Shown here in pieces: positions 45,306-56,921 of a DNA stretch of 64,000 nucleotides. The stretch is from Euptelea pleiosperma (Eukaryota > Streptophyta > Magnoliopsida > Ranunculales > Eupteleaceae): positions 22,073,190-22,137,189 of the forward strand of contig CM068553.1 of the NCBI GenBank assembly GCA_035048495.1, in the 5' to 3' direction. Position 1 is the stretch's first letter. Each line of letters starts with the position of its first letter. The position numbers and the translations under genes are program-made. The notes below the pieces were generated by a model. That model had not been told where the DNA came from and made no database searches. It saw only the letters and a program-made list of their open reading frames with translations.

Positions 45306-46849
45306 CTCAAGTCTTCTCAAGGGATATGTTTATATTCCAAGTCTTCTAATTTTGTCAGTTTACGAGTCCAAAACCAAACAGAACAACTTGCATTTTGTTA
45401 CATTAGATGTTGCAGCACTACGAGTTTTTTTTAGCTTAATAGTACTATTTTATGTTATGTAATCTTCAATTTGTTTAATTTGGTTGTGAATTAAAAGGAA
45501 AGGGATGAATTACCTTCAACTCGTAATAGTATCCATTTCTACTTTTTGTTAATAAGAAGATGAATTTCATTCTTATATGTATAGACAAAATGTGTGGGAT
45601 GGGGCTGTTCAATTCCCCTCGTTGAACCTTGCTTGGTCAGCATGCAATGGCGATTAATCTGGGATTTAGTTGTCCCTCTTTTACTATTTTAGCATAAGGT
45701 CATGAGAAATGTGTATGATTTTTCATAGGGAGCAAGTAATAGAGATAATGAGAGCATTAAATAACGGATTTTTTTAACGCAAAAGATAGTGTTCACGTGA
45801 AAGCAATGGCTTATAATTCTATAACGTGAGAAACAATAGCGTTTTGTGAACGCCCTGCTTTAGAAGAAGATAGCATTCTTTTAACGTCATGGTTTATAAA
45901 ATGAATTAAACTATTCCTAGCGTTCGTGCCTGTGAACGTTATAAAATGACAGTAAAAGAGAGTGTTATCTAAATGTTATATATTTATGGCGTTCCCGAAT
46001 GATCGCCATAAAAGAAAAGATAGCATTGCGTTCTATGGCGTTCACGGAACGCTATAAAATATCACTTATGACGTTTTTTGAATGACATAAAATGCAATTT
46101 TTGTTGTAGCGATACCTTGTTATATGAACTTTTAAATTATATAATATAGTTTAATTGAATTAATGAATGATTATTTGTGTTATAATTGTTGGCTGGGCCC
46201 GTATGGCCAATCTAGAAGCCTATTGGGCTTAATAATAATTTTAAATGAAGCCTAGTTGATATATATGGGTCTTGAGCCCATTTTTAAACTATAAGTAATG
46301 TAAAATATGAGTTTCAGATGGTTGAAAATTCAATCTTTTGAGAGTTACGAAAATCACTTAACCCTAATCCTTATGAGATCTAATTCTTCATGACCTATTT
46401 TATATAAACTCTTATTCTATTATTCTTTACACTTAATTTTTAACCTCAAGCTCAAGCCTTCACCTTTACCTTTCCACCATTAACACCATATCTTCTTCTC
46501 CAACTACCACCAAACCCTAGTATAGTGTTCATCTCCCTTATCTTTTAAACATATATCACTTTGGGAGTAAAAGAGCAACAAAAGAGGGACTTTTCAAGTC
46601 ATTCAAGAATTCTCTATTAAAGTTTAAGAAACCTTAATGTAAGTGTACTTAATCTATCTTATGCTTGTTTTCCTTCAAATTTTGCTTCTCTTTCATTATA
46701 TAATGGTAGATCTTCACTATAAATTAATTTAGACATAATTTAGTTTATTATTATTTAATTTGATAATTGTTTTGTGCCACCATTATGGGTTTTGCCATGA
46801 CTTCATTGGCACACATAACAAATGATGATGTTCTTTACAATTTTCGTGG

Positions 46850-47560
46850 TATGTTTATGACTTAAATATTTTTATAATTATTTTTTATAAAAACCTCTCT
46901 AAATATATTTTTGATAACCGTTGAGTTTGTATTTTTTGGATTTGTATTTATTTAGTTATGATTTTTCTAAGGTACTGGACTTTTCTATAAAACATAGAAT
47001 TCTAAATTCTCCACTTCATTAAAGATTTTGATCTATATTTTGAACCTAAATATTTTTCTAATTATTTTTCATAGATACCTCTATGAATCTATTTTCTAAA
47101 TCCATAGAGTTTATATTTTTTATTTTTATTTATTTAGTTATGTTTTTTCTAAGGTGCTAGACTTTTTTGCAAAACCTAGAATTCTAAATTCTGTGTAGTC
47201 CAATGATTAAGGATTTACACATAAATTTTGAAAATAAATATTTTTTTATTTATTTTTTCTATAAACCTCTATGAATCTATTTTTTAGATTTGTTAATTTT
47301 GTATTTTTCAGATATATATTTATTTAGTTGTAAATTTTTTAAAGTGTTGACCTTTTCTGTAAAATCCAAAATTTCAGATTCTGTGCGGTCCACTTCTTTA
47401 AGAATTTTGATTTAGATCTAGAAACAAATATTTTTGAATTTATTTTTCATAGAAACCTTAATGAATATAGTCTTCAAATCCATTGAGTTTGTATTTTTTT
47501 AATTTATATTTATTTAGTTATGATTTTTACAAGAAATATATATTTTTCTACAAAAAATTT
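46850..47560. repeat. Four tandem copies of a 184-190-bp unit in chromovirus-like LTR
   Basis: AAATATTTTT followed by a CCTCTATGAATCTATTTT-like sequence and TTTATTTAGTTATG recurs, with the first word at 46864, 47048, 47236 and 47426. Very AT-rich and diverged between copies. Confidence 0.85.
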
Positions 47561-47693
47561 ATTTCTTAGATTTTGGATGATTAATTGCCTTGGGAACCCT
47601 TAGTGGTTCGGTCATGATTTATTGACTATTAAGGGGTTTAGCCCTTATTGTTTGACTAAACCCTAACTTAGTTGACCTAGACCTATATGCAGA

Positions 47694-48864
47694 TGAAACT
47701 AGAATTTTTTCGTGTCGTCGGATCGGAAACCCTAATCTCAACAATATTTGTAATTAATTCGGTTCTTTTTCTTCGCAAAAAATTAAAAATTCTCGTATAG
47801 TAGAAAGTCGGAGTCGAATCCGCACTCGAAAATTTTCAGATTAGCGCAAATTAGAATATAAAATGATGAAATTTTTGCTAGAAATTCATGGAGGGATGAG
47901 AATGATGTATTTGGATTAAAACAAGATTGCTTGATTTTAGAGAGAGAAATTATCATAATCTGCCAAAAAATACTAATGAAGTAAATCAAACCACAACCAA
48001 TGAAAGTAACTCATCATAAAAAAAATCTAAAGCGCTTACAATGCTTCAAAACAAAAATAAAATAAAGTAAACTAATATAAACTAAAAAGCAACTTAAAGA
48101 GAATGATATCGAGAGAAGGCTATAGAGATGAGAGTTGACCTAGAGATAGAGAGTAGACTAGCTTACCACTTAGCAAAGGGGTGCACCCATGTGATGTGAT
48201 AGAGGTTAGTAAGTGGTATTTGCCGCCCAAAGAAGGGAGAACCAGCATGGGTACTGGATAATAGAGAGGAATGGTAGTGCTTGAGGGCACTTCCCTGTGC
48301 TTGAAGATCGTGGTGATTGGATCAACCAAACAAGGGAGTTGCAGGTTGGTGGCTCGCTGGTTAGTGCACATGGAGAGCAGGCGTATGATGAGATGCAGCA
48401 AGTTGGGGAAAAGATCCACGTGTAGCAAGTTGTGTGAGAAGCACACGACCTTGAGAGGAGTCCCAACGGTGTAGGTAGAGGGCACGAGTGTAGAGGGTGG
48501 CTGGTGTTGCAAGTTGCAACACCAAAAATAGTTGATGACTACCTCAGCTAGGAGATTGAAGGACACGTCCAGCAAACGGTGGCGCCATTGGTGGTGACGG
48601 TTCGACCAAGGTAAGGCTTTTTTTCTTCTTTTTCTTTATTCTTCTCAATTTTTTTTTTTTTTGTTCTTCGAAGAAGAGTATAGGCAGAAGTGAGGGAGAA
48701 TACGGCTTGGGATTTTGAGTGGAATGGGAGATCGTGGAAGGCAATTATGGGGGGTTAATGGCCTTTGACTGATGGAGGTGTGGATGGCTTCATGAGAGGG
48801 GTGGATGACGACTTCTTCCTCCATTCTCTTCTTCTTCTTCTACTTTCTTTTTTCCCCTTTTTTT
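47694..48864 (-). repeat. Truncated Athila LTR
   Basis: Starts TGAAACTAGAATTTTTTCGTG, similar to the other Athila LTR starts, with the related block GTCGGAGTCGAATCCGCACTCG near 47812. It is interrupted near 48865 by the Tekay-like LTR. The remaining part is not found. Confidence 0.7.
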
Positions 48865-51130
48865 TGGTAATGACCCATTTTCGTGATTATTAATTATTTA
48901 GTTAATAATTAAATTATGTGATTGTTTGAGATGCATTAATTAATAATTATTTGTTACATTTAATTAGGTGGGCTTTTAGAGCCTTTTGGACTTGTTTATT
49001 ATCCAGTTTAGTACCTAGTTGTTATATATGGGCCTTAGGGTCATTTTTAGCATATTAGTAACTTATTTTAGGGTTTCTCGAGGATTGATATAAATAGACC
49101 TTTTAAAGTAACGAAAATCATTTTTTTATTCTCAAAAATTAAAAACCCTATTTCCTCTCTTCCTCTTCTCTTTTCCTATTCTCTTTTAGGATCAAGATTT
49201 AATTATTGGGGTTCTTTGTTGAAGATCAAGACTAGATGATCGTGTCTTCATCCTATTCTTTAATTTTTCTTCGTTCTTGGATCGTTACAAGACGAGCAGA
49301 TCTTCTTTAAATATTTTCATAATTTGTTTGTTTTGATAATATGTGATTTTGATTGATTAATTGTGTTTGAGAATTTTTCTTGTTAGATTTAAATTAATAG
49401 TATGAGCATCATGCTTAATCTCTGATTTTGTTATTAAGAAATCATGTAGAAACTTGTGGTAAATCTATGGAAAAAAAATATCATAATCTTTAATTTTTTT
49501 TAAATTTTCTCAAAATTATAGAAAAGTAGTTTCTTGTAGGAATTTTATCTCATTCGTTTCTCAACCTTTTTGAGCTCTGGTTTTTTTAAAATTGTGTGTT
49601 TTCAAATGTAAAATATAGTAGTATTTTTTTTAAAATTTAATAAAAATCATAGGAGTTCCAAATTTTGAAATTTTATTTTACTCGTTATTATTAAAACTGT
49701 AATTTTTGTCAGAATTTTATCTCATTTATTTCTTAATATTTTTTAGCTCTATTTTTTTTAAATCGTGTGTTTCGACGAGAAGAATAACATAGTATTTTTT
49801 GTATAATTTAATAAGAATCATAGTATTCTTAAAATTTGAAATATCAATTTAGTATTAATTAATTTCTAGATAATTTTAATTTAATGTTAGATTTTAGAGT
49901 TCTAAAAAGAAATAAGTTAATGTTTATTTAAAAAATCATTGATTTGAGAATGAATCATAGAATTAGGATTATTTTAATGTTATAATATAATAACTGAAGT
50001 AATCTTGATGATTATATGAATATATTGAAGTTATTGAATTATCATTGCAGATGATCAATAATTATTGAAATTATCATTCGTTGATGTCTATTGTCGATTA
50101 TTAGGTACGCATGTCGAGTTTTGAATTATTATTAATCAATAATTTCCATGTGTCATATTAATACTATTAGTGTGTATTCAACTGATATTTTATGAGAAGA
50201 TATTATGACATGATATTTGTGGTAGGTTACGCACACCTGTATTCTAGAATTGTCCGAAGTGTTGATTGGGGCATAAGCACCTCGGATATATTCTTAGGTA
50301 GTCATGTATGATCATAAATGGTAGGAGTATCTATAGTGTTGGTTGGGGTACAGACACTTAGATATATCCTTAGGAACGATTCGTTCAACCCTAAATTGAG
50401 GGTGCCTCGAGTGACGATTCGTTCAAGCTCCAGGTCACCCCTCGGGTGTAGATACCCACTGTTAGTCACGTGCAATATTTTGAAAGTTAGGCTATGAGTC
50501 AGTACATGCCAGTCTATGTGTCTATCATCATCACATTATACGGTTAATTAAATTATTTATCCTTATTCATGTTCGGAGATTTAATTGTATATCGGTATGA
50601 GATAATTGTTGTGGATGTCATTTGTTGATCTCCTTAGCGTATATCTTTCGTAGATTCGTTCTTTGATATTTCGTACATCTCTTATGCCATGTTCATATAT
50701 TAGTTAATTTGAAAAAATATTGAGCATGTTATTAACACCTACACACGTGCACCAAGAGGGTTTAATGTAGTTGTTACTTGCGAGTCGGTTGGACTCGCCC
50801 TTCGTGGGCACTCTCTTTTCAAGCCATCACAGACGGTAGGATTGCAGCAAGATCTTTTAGATGAGCTTGGATTGTTACAAAGTAGTTTTTTTTACATTGA
50901 GAGAATTTATGTAATGAGGAATGGGTTGTATTACTGTAAGCCATTTGGTTACCTTTTTCAGGTTTTTATTTAATTTGGATATTTAGTTTCTTTCATTTAA
51001 TTCTTTAAATGGCTCGTATTTAATCAACTTGCACTATATATTTATGGTGTGTGTTGGGGATTCGTTTCTGATCGCACATCGGGATCTGTGTTGGCATTAG
51101 ATATGCTAGACCAAGTCGCTGGGCGTGACA
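48865..51130 (+). repeat. 5' LTR of Tekay-like chromovirus
   Basis: Ends GGGCGTGACA at 51130, directly before a tRNA-iMet-type PBS. The start is placed at the change to TGGTAATGACCC at 48865 (TGACCC at 48871 is possible). About 2.27 kb, AT-rich, with GTTATATATGGGCCTTAG and AACGAAAATCATT blocks shared with the other chromovirus-like LTRs. No 3' LTR is present. Confidence 0.7.
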
Positions 51131-51133
51131 GAT

Positions 51134-51151
51134 TGGTATCAGAGTTCTAGG
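51134..51151 (+). other. Primer-binding site, initiator-Met tRNA type
   Basis: TGGTATCAGAGTTCTAGG. The first 11 bases are complementary to the 3' end of plant initiator tRNA-Met, the usual chromovirus primer. Confidence 0.85.
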
Positions 51152-51321
51152 TTATGAACCTTTTGGGGGATTGTGAGTATAACCTAGGATTTAGGGGACA
51201 TCTAGAACACTAGTCGGTACATTTAGAGATGAATAAGACACTTAAATGCATTGTGCTTTATTTTCTCTGTTGTTTGTTGTTGGTGCTGTGACTAATCTTC
51301 TCTTGTTCTTGACGTAAGGCC

Positions 51322-52174
51322 ATGGCCAACGGAAGAGAAAAGCCTATAGTTGCCACTGCACCAGTACAAGAGATCATCCTGACCTACTCGGAGTTTACCA
51401 GGCTCTGGGAGAGACTCCGGGCTACTAGAGCAGACTGTGCAGCGAGACAAAGCTAAAGAAGAAGCTGCAGCAGGGGGACAGACTCAAATGTTTGGTTTGA
51501 TTCGAGCATTCAAACTCTTGAAACCGCCTACCTTCGTGGGTACTTTAGATCCTATGGAAGCCAACAGATGGCTTATAGATCTAGAGAAGACCTTTGAGGT
51601 GTTGGATTGTGATGACATGAAAAAGAGACGCCTTGCAGTATTTATGTTATCTGGAGAGGGAGAGCATTGGTGGCGCCAGGTCATTATGATGGAGAATACA
51701 ACAAAGATGTCTTGGGATAATTTTCAGGGAAAGTTTACTAAGAAGTATTTCCCTGGGACAGTGCGAGATCAAAAGGTTGTAGAGTTCATTGGCTTGGTTC
51801 AGGGAGCTTTGACTGTTAGTCAGTACGAGGATAGATTTGCGGAGCTTTCTAGGTTTGGGCCATACATGGTAGCAGAGGAGATTCATCGGGCTCATAAGTT
51901 TGAACATGGTCTTACTCCATCTATTTGGAAGATGGTAGTAGGGCACAGATTGAAGATATATGCCGAGGTTCTTGATCGTGCATTGGTTATCGAGCAGGAT
52001 AATCTTATCTTTCAGAGATCTATGGAGCAACGAACGGAGCAGAAAGGGAAGGCTAAAGCTTTTCCTCAGCAAGGCCAGGATTAGAGGCAACAGTGGAAGC
52101 AACAGAAGACTACTGCCACGACAGCCCATCCGACAGCTATGGTACCAACGCAGGCAGTACATGCAGAGCCCAAG
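51322..52174 (+). pseudogene. Tekay-like chromovirus gag
   Basis: ATG at 51322 gives MANGREKPIVATAP for about 40 residues. A frameshift near 51425 then leads to the long frame 51437-52084. Gag core motifs: FVGTLDPMEANRWLIDLEKT, EGEHWWRQV, FPGTVRDQKVVEFIGLVQGA, SQYEDRFAELSRFGPYM. A TAG at 52082-52084 is followed in frame by QQWKQQKTTATTAHPTAM to HAEPKC, where the zinc knuckle should begin. The sequence is cut there by another LTR. No protease, RT or integrase follows. Gag would form the particle. Confidence 0.85.
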
Positions 52175-53340
52175 TGTCACGTCTCAGTTCCGGATACCCA
52201 GATACGACCCAAAAATCTGCGGATCGACCTATACCCGAACCCAGAGGTGACCCATGAATGTCCCCTAGTGGTCCAATTAGGTCAATTAGACTACTAAGGT
52301 TCATTCTATAAGTATAAAATATCTAGGTGCGGAAGTAACCCTAAAATGATCATACACGATTGTTCAATTATCAGAGTTAAATTAAGTACATTGATCAACT
52401 AGGTTCTACAATCTACGTGAGGTTCATTACGAAGTAATTAGATAGATTTAATTCTCTTAAGTCCAGTCTAGGGTAACCTATTAAGTCCATACAATCTAAG
52501 TGTGAGTCAACTCAGTTGACTCGGTTAGGTCTCAAAATTTGGCTAAGGTAGGAAGGCCAAAATTTGACTAAGTCCAATAAGGGTAGTAGGGCGCTATTTT
52601 GACCATAACGTCTAGCACAGATAGAATTTTTAGGATCCGTTGAATGTTCTAGAAAGCTAATTCATAGAACATCGATAATGTCATTGTGGGAAAAATATCA
52701 GAAATTTCATCTCCCTACTTATATATGCATTGCAATATATAATCATGAATTTGACAGATTCACTTACTGCCTGTATTTTAATCATACCTTTTAGCACAGA
52801 TCGAATCTATAGAAACCATAAATATTTCTACAAAGTTAACTCGAAGATCTTTAAAAAGTTCTTCTAGTCCAAAGTCTAGAAAGGTCATCTGTACATCCGA
52901 AATTGGACTGCAATTTAGAATTGTAAATATGATAGATTCAAGATATGTTTAGTATTTCAGTCATAACTTTCTGTTTTGATAGAATTACTGACTTCTATAA
53001 ATTGTTTCAGAAAGCTATCTCAGAGCACCTTGAAAAGTACCTACTGGTCATAAACTCATTTCTAACATCTAGGTATCCAAAAATACATCACAATATAGAA
53101 ATAGGACTTGCAGTCTCGTGTTACATTTCGGTGACAGTCTTTTGGAAACCGATATATGTACCAGTCCAAATGGGATTGTACTAGGACATTCATTTTATTA
53201 TTTAACACATGTTTATAATTATGAAAAAGATAAAGAAAATTATATCATAAATGAAATTGCACCAGTCCTTTTTCTTTAACTCAATATACCTAGAATGGGG
53301 GTTGATTAGGTATTGAAAATTAATTATACCTACACAGTTT
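52175..53340 (-). repeat. Chromovirus-type LTR interrupting gag, minus orientation
   Basis: Starts TGTCACGTCTCAG, the complement of the GTGACA ends seen at 19288 and 51130. It lies in the Tekay-like gag. The right end is not defined and no duplication of CCAAG was found, so the extent is approximate. No coding sequence. Confidence 0.5.
52590..53130. repeat. Three tandem copies of a 179-bp unit
   Basis: A unit with CATAAC..AGCACAGAT(A/C)GAAT and AGAAAGCTAA recurs. AGCACAGAT is at 52614 and 52793, and the equivalent CTGTTTTGATAGAATT is near 52972, spaced 179 bp. Diverged copies. Confidence 0.75.
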
Positions 53341-53974
53341 TACTGGTCGATGGTAATGGAATAAAATTGCATGCATTGGTTGTTTGACAAAGGATTATCA
53401 CAATCAACTCAAATCAAATATACCTCCGTGATATATTATCTTTTTGTCGTTTGATCTAATCAAGATAGATTGCGGAATACAAACAAACAATCACACAAGA
53501 TGAGATTTTTACGTGGAAACCTTAGCCAAGGAAAAACCACGGGACCACGTCCAGACGGAAAGTATCACTAACTAAAAAGTTAAACGAAACAAAGGTTACC
53601 TACGCAGCACCATTGCAAATACAGCTTCCAACCTTAGCCAAGGCCTACCGCCGATGCGTCCACGTCCTCTGAATCAACGCCACGAATCTACGCGCGCCCT
53701 TTCAGCCAAGAAGCCTTATCCGCTTGTTCAGTTTGGTACACCCCAAACCTACCGTCGATCGGCTCCTTCGATCTCAATTCTCAACACTCCCGCTTTTGCA
53801 GAAGGTGAATGATTCAGTACACCCTAAACCCCAAGTTGCTCAAAAGGTGTTGAGTCACACTAGTACTCTCAGCCTTACTAGGTTGAATATAGAAGTGGAA
53901 AACCTAGCCTGAGTAAAGATCAAACTCTTGGCTTTGATCGAGAAGAGAACAAGCTCACAAAATGTGAATGAAAA
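53341..53974. repeat. Probable Ty1/copia-type LTR fragment
   Basis: Contains GATTTTTACGTGGAAACC and AAAAACCACGGGACCACG, a pattern typical near plant copia LTR ends, with no recognisable coding. It ends where the Athila LTR starts at 53975. Ends and duplication are not found. Confidence 0.35.
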
Positions 53975-54240
53975 TGATATTCGCTTAAAAGTGTGTATTT
54001 TCCACTGTTATCTTCTAAGCGTTTTCACACTCTCCTACGTTAAAATGCTCTATTTATCTACTTTTCTACGTAATAGTCTCTTTTGTTGCGTAGAACACAC
54101 TTTTCTGGACGAAATGGTATATTTGCATGCATTAAACACATTTTTGAAAGTCTAGACATTGAGTCGTTCTGATAAAGTCTCATTACGCGCTTCTTCTATC
54201 GCAGGAAACCCCGATGGGACAATTCTCGAGACTTGCGAGC

Positions 54241-55886
54241 TGAAACTAAGATTTTTCCTTGTCGTTGGTTAAGGAAACCCTAATTCCAACAAAATTTATA
54301 TCTTTTCCGATTTAATTCCTGTAAAAATAGTAATTCTCGCACAGTTGGAAAGTTTCGGATGTCGATCCGAACTCGGGGTTAGTTTGTGCAATTCGAACAC
54401 ATGAAATAACGAATTTTTTATTTTTAATTTTTTTTTTATTTTTATTTTTTTTTCTAAAGAGGAATTGATGGAGATGATGGTGGGGTGATAGTGATGGTTC
54501 ATAGTGATTTTAAAACCAGATTTTGGGGGTTTTCATAAACAAGAGAACATTAAAAATAAATAACAAACGCCAAAAAGAACTTAATAATCTCCATTAATTA
54601 ACACAAATGAACCTTTACAGTGCTTTTTAAAGTCAAATTGCCTATAAAACTCAAATCAAAGTTAAACTAAAAGAACTAGCACTAAAAGAAATTAATCCTA
54701 GAGAGATAAAGAAAGGATGAAGTGAAGTAGAAATAATAAAAAAAAATATTTTACCTTTCAATATTGGGTAGATGATCACTCGATAGGCAAGGGTGATTGG
54801 AGACCGAAGTGTGAATGGGGATCACGAATAGTGGAATTATTGTCGGTCAAGTGAAGGCTTGGACACACTGCTGTTGGTTGCTGAACAGCCAACCCAAAGG
54901 TGAGATCGCGATGTGATACGGTAGTGGTCTAGTTGCTTCAAGACCAACTGCTTGAGCAGCAAAGAGATGAGAGGTGTGAAGGTGGAGCAGGCGGGAATGG
55001 CAGCCAGATGAGTGCGATCTCACCTCCTCCCTCTTCTTCTCCTTTTCATTTTTTTTTCTTTTTTTCTTTTTGTTCTTTCTTAAGGAAGAGCAGGGGCGGT
55101 GAAGATGAAGGAGATGTGGAGCAGTGGAGCGGCTGTGATTGAAACGTGATGGAGTTTCTGCTGGTGTCTAACTTTGAGGCAGAGGAGAGAAGATGGTGAA
55201 TGGGAGAAAGGAGAGGGAAGAGATGGGTAAAGAACGTAGAGGAGTATGGGGGAGATGGCTCCCTTGTTGCAGCTTGGGTGCAGTTTGAGGAGAGGTGCGT
55301 TTTGAAGGGGGGACGATGATGATGGTAGCTTGCTGCTACTGCCGACAGCAGGCGTTAATGGAGGTAATGGAGGGTGGAGAGAAGATGGCAGATAAGGAGG
55401 AGGGAAACGGTGCAGTAGCTGTTGGTGTAGGAGGCGGCAATACTGAAGCAGCTGCTCCGTTACAAGAGGAAGGCGATGTCAAACCTGCAACTCCGTGTTG
55501 CAGGTCTTTGTAGAGACGGTGAAGACTGGGGGAGAAGAAGTTGTGGTGGAGAGATGAGAAAGAGGAGAACGTGGGAAACTGGACTGGAGGACGTGGGGCG
55601 GTGCACCAACTGTGGCACTCGTAGGGGAGGAAAAGAGTAGCAGGGGGATGCTGTGGTAGTGGCCAGAGTTGCAGGCTGCAACTCCGGTGGAAGATGGTGA
55701 AGAAGATGACGAAGAAGGTGGAAGAAGAAGAGGAGAAAGAAGGAGAAAGATGAGAGGAAAAGGTCGGGAATGGTTATGGAGAAGGAGAGAAAGAGATGGG
55801 AGGGGGATTAGGGTTCCAAAGAACCCTTCTCCTTCCCCTTTTAAAGCTCCCTAGTTTCATTAATAGAAATTAGGGAATTTTTGAAA

Positions 55887-55947
<61 letters not shown>

Positions 55948-56921
55948 AGTAAAACACTACTTTTCTTTGGGGAATGTCCCCATTTAGTGGACCCCCCATT
56001 TTTTAAAATTTAATTAAAATTTTTTGGAAATTCACGGGGTCCACTAACTGGTCGAACATCGGGTCGATGATGATGAGCCCGGCTACTGGCCCACATTGAT
56101 TGATGATGTCCATCGTCTCACAAGATGATGTGACAGATAGTCTGATGTCGATCGGATGGATGGTGACTTGATTGGGACCCAGATTGGTAGATCGACGGAT
56201 CTAGAGAGATCCAACGGTCCGATTGAAGATCCAACGGTCCGATGGAAGATCCAACGGTCAGAAAGCTAAGGGAGATGAGATAGAGCTGATGGGCAGGAGT
56301 TCTGGGGTTAGGTCAGTAGATTCGAGGACCGAGAGATGAAGATAGAAAAAGAATAAGGAGAGATGAGAGAGAAAATATCAAAAAAATGGAGATAAAAGTA
56401 TTGGCAGAGGGTCTGGAACCCTGGTCTTCACTGTGACCATCCTCACGCTTCTCCAGTAGAGTAGACTATCATTCTTTGCTGACTCATGTGGCTTTAAACG
56501 CTTTGGTCCGTCTCTTGGCCATTGGGTCTCCTACTCTCTTCGTTCTTTGGGCCGGCCTTTTGGTCCTCTTATTCAGCCCATATTTGGCCTATATCTTCTA
56601 GTCATAGCATGTGGGCTCTTTAAGCTTTGATAACGGGCTTTCCTGATCGATGTGGGCTCGCAAGTCTCGAGAATTGTCCCATCGGGGTTTCCTGCGACAG
56701 AAGAAGCGCGTAATGAGACTCTATCAGAATGACTTCATGTCTAGACTTTCGAAAATGTGTTTAATGCATGCAAATATACCATTTCGTCCAGAAAAGTGTG
56801 TTCTACGCAACAAAAGAGACTCTTACATAGAAAAGTAGATAAATAGAGCATTTTAACATAGGAGAATGCAATAACGCTAAAAGGATAATTACTTAAAATA
56901 AGCACTTTTGAGCGAATATCA
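54241..56921 (-). mobile_element. Solo Athila LTR with target duplication
   Basis: Ends TGAAACTAAG and GCGAATATCA (plus strand), 2681 bp. Perfect duplication CGAGC at 54236-54240 and 56922-56926. It sits in an opposite-orientation Athila LTR, making a head-to-head pair. It carries the GTTTCGGATGTCGATCCG block, the CAGAGTTGCAG hairpin (55663-55687) and a poly(A)-(AT)n run. Confidence 0.95.
55888..55944. repeat. Poly(A) followed by (AT)n
   Basis: About 17 A then about 20 AT dinucleotides, inside the solo LTR. At the equivalent place the 30157-33183 LTR has a T22 run, so this is a slippage hotspot. Confidence 0.95.

Larger units (their letters stand above)
42108..46111. mobile_element. Non-autonomous CACTA (En/Spm) element carrying host exon fragments
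   Basis: Left end CACTACAACAAAA; the right end, reverse-complemented, is CGCTACAACAAAA, a 13-bp terminal inverted repeat with one mismatch. Flanked by the 3-bp target duplication ATA (42105-42107 and 46112-46114). Both subterminal regions (42130-42360 and 45760-46090) carry many GCGTTC / GTGAACGC motifs in both orientations, as CACTA elements do. No transposase is visible. The interior holds exon-intron fragments of at least one host gene. Confidence 0.85.
42047..47693 (+). repeat. Chromovirus-like LTR fragment split by the CACTA element
   Basis: A probable start TGTGATTTTTGTG at 42047 resembles the TGTGAGTTTTTG start at 16731. After the CACTA element it continues with GTTGATATATATGGGTCTTGAG and GAGTTACGAAAATCACTT, shared with the 16731-19288 LTR. 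It is truncated at 47693 by an Athila LTR. The start is uncertain. No coding sequence. Confidence 0.5.

Noticed and set aside
42108..46111. An intact host HCF107 gene
   Set aside because: Only short exon fragments with an internal deletion and broken frames are present, enclosed by CACTA termini and a target duplication.
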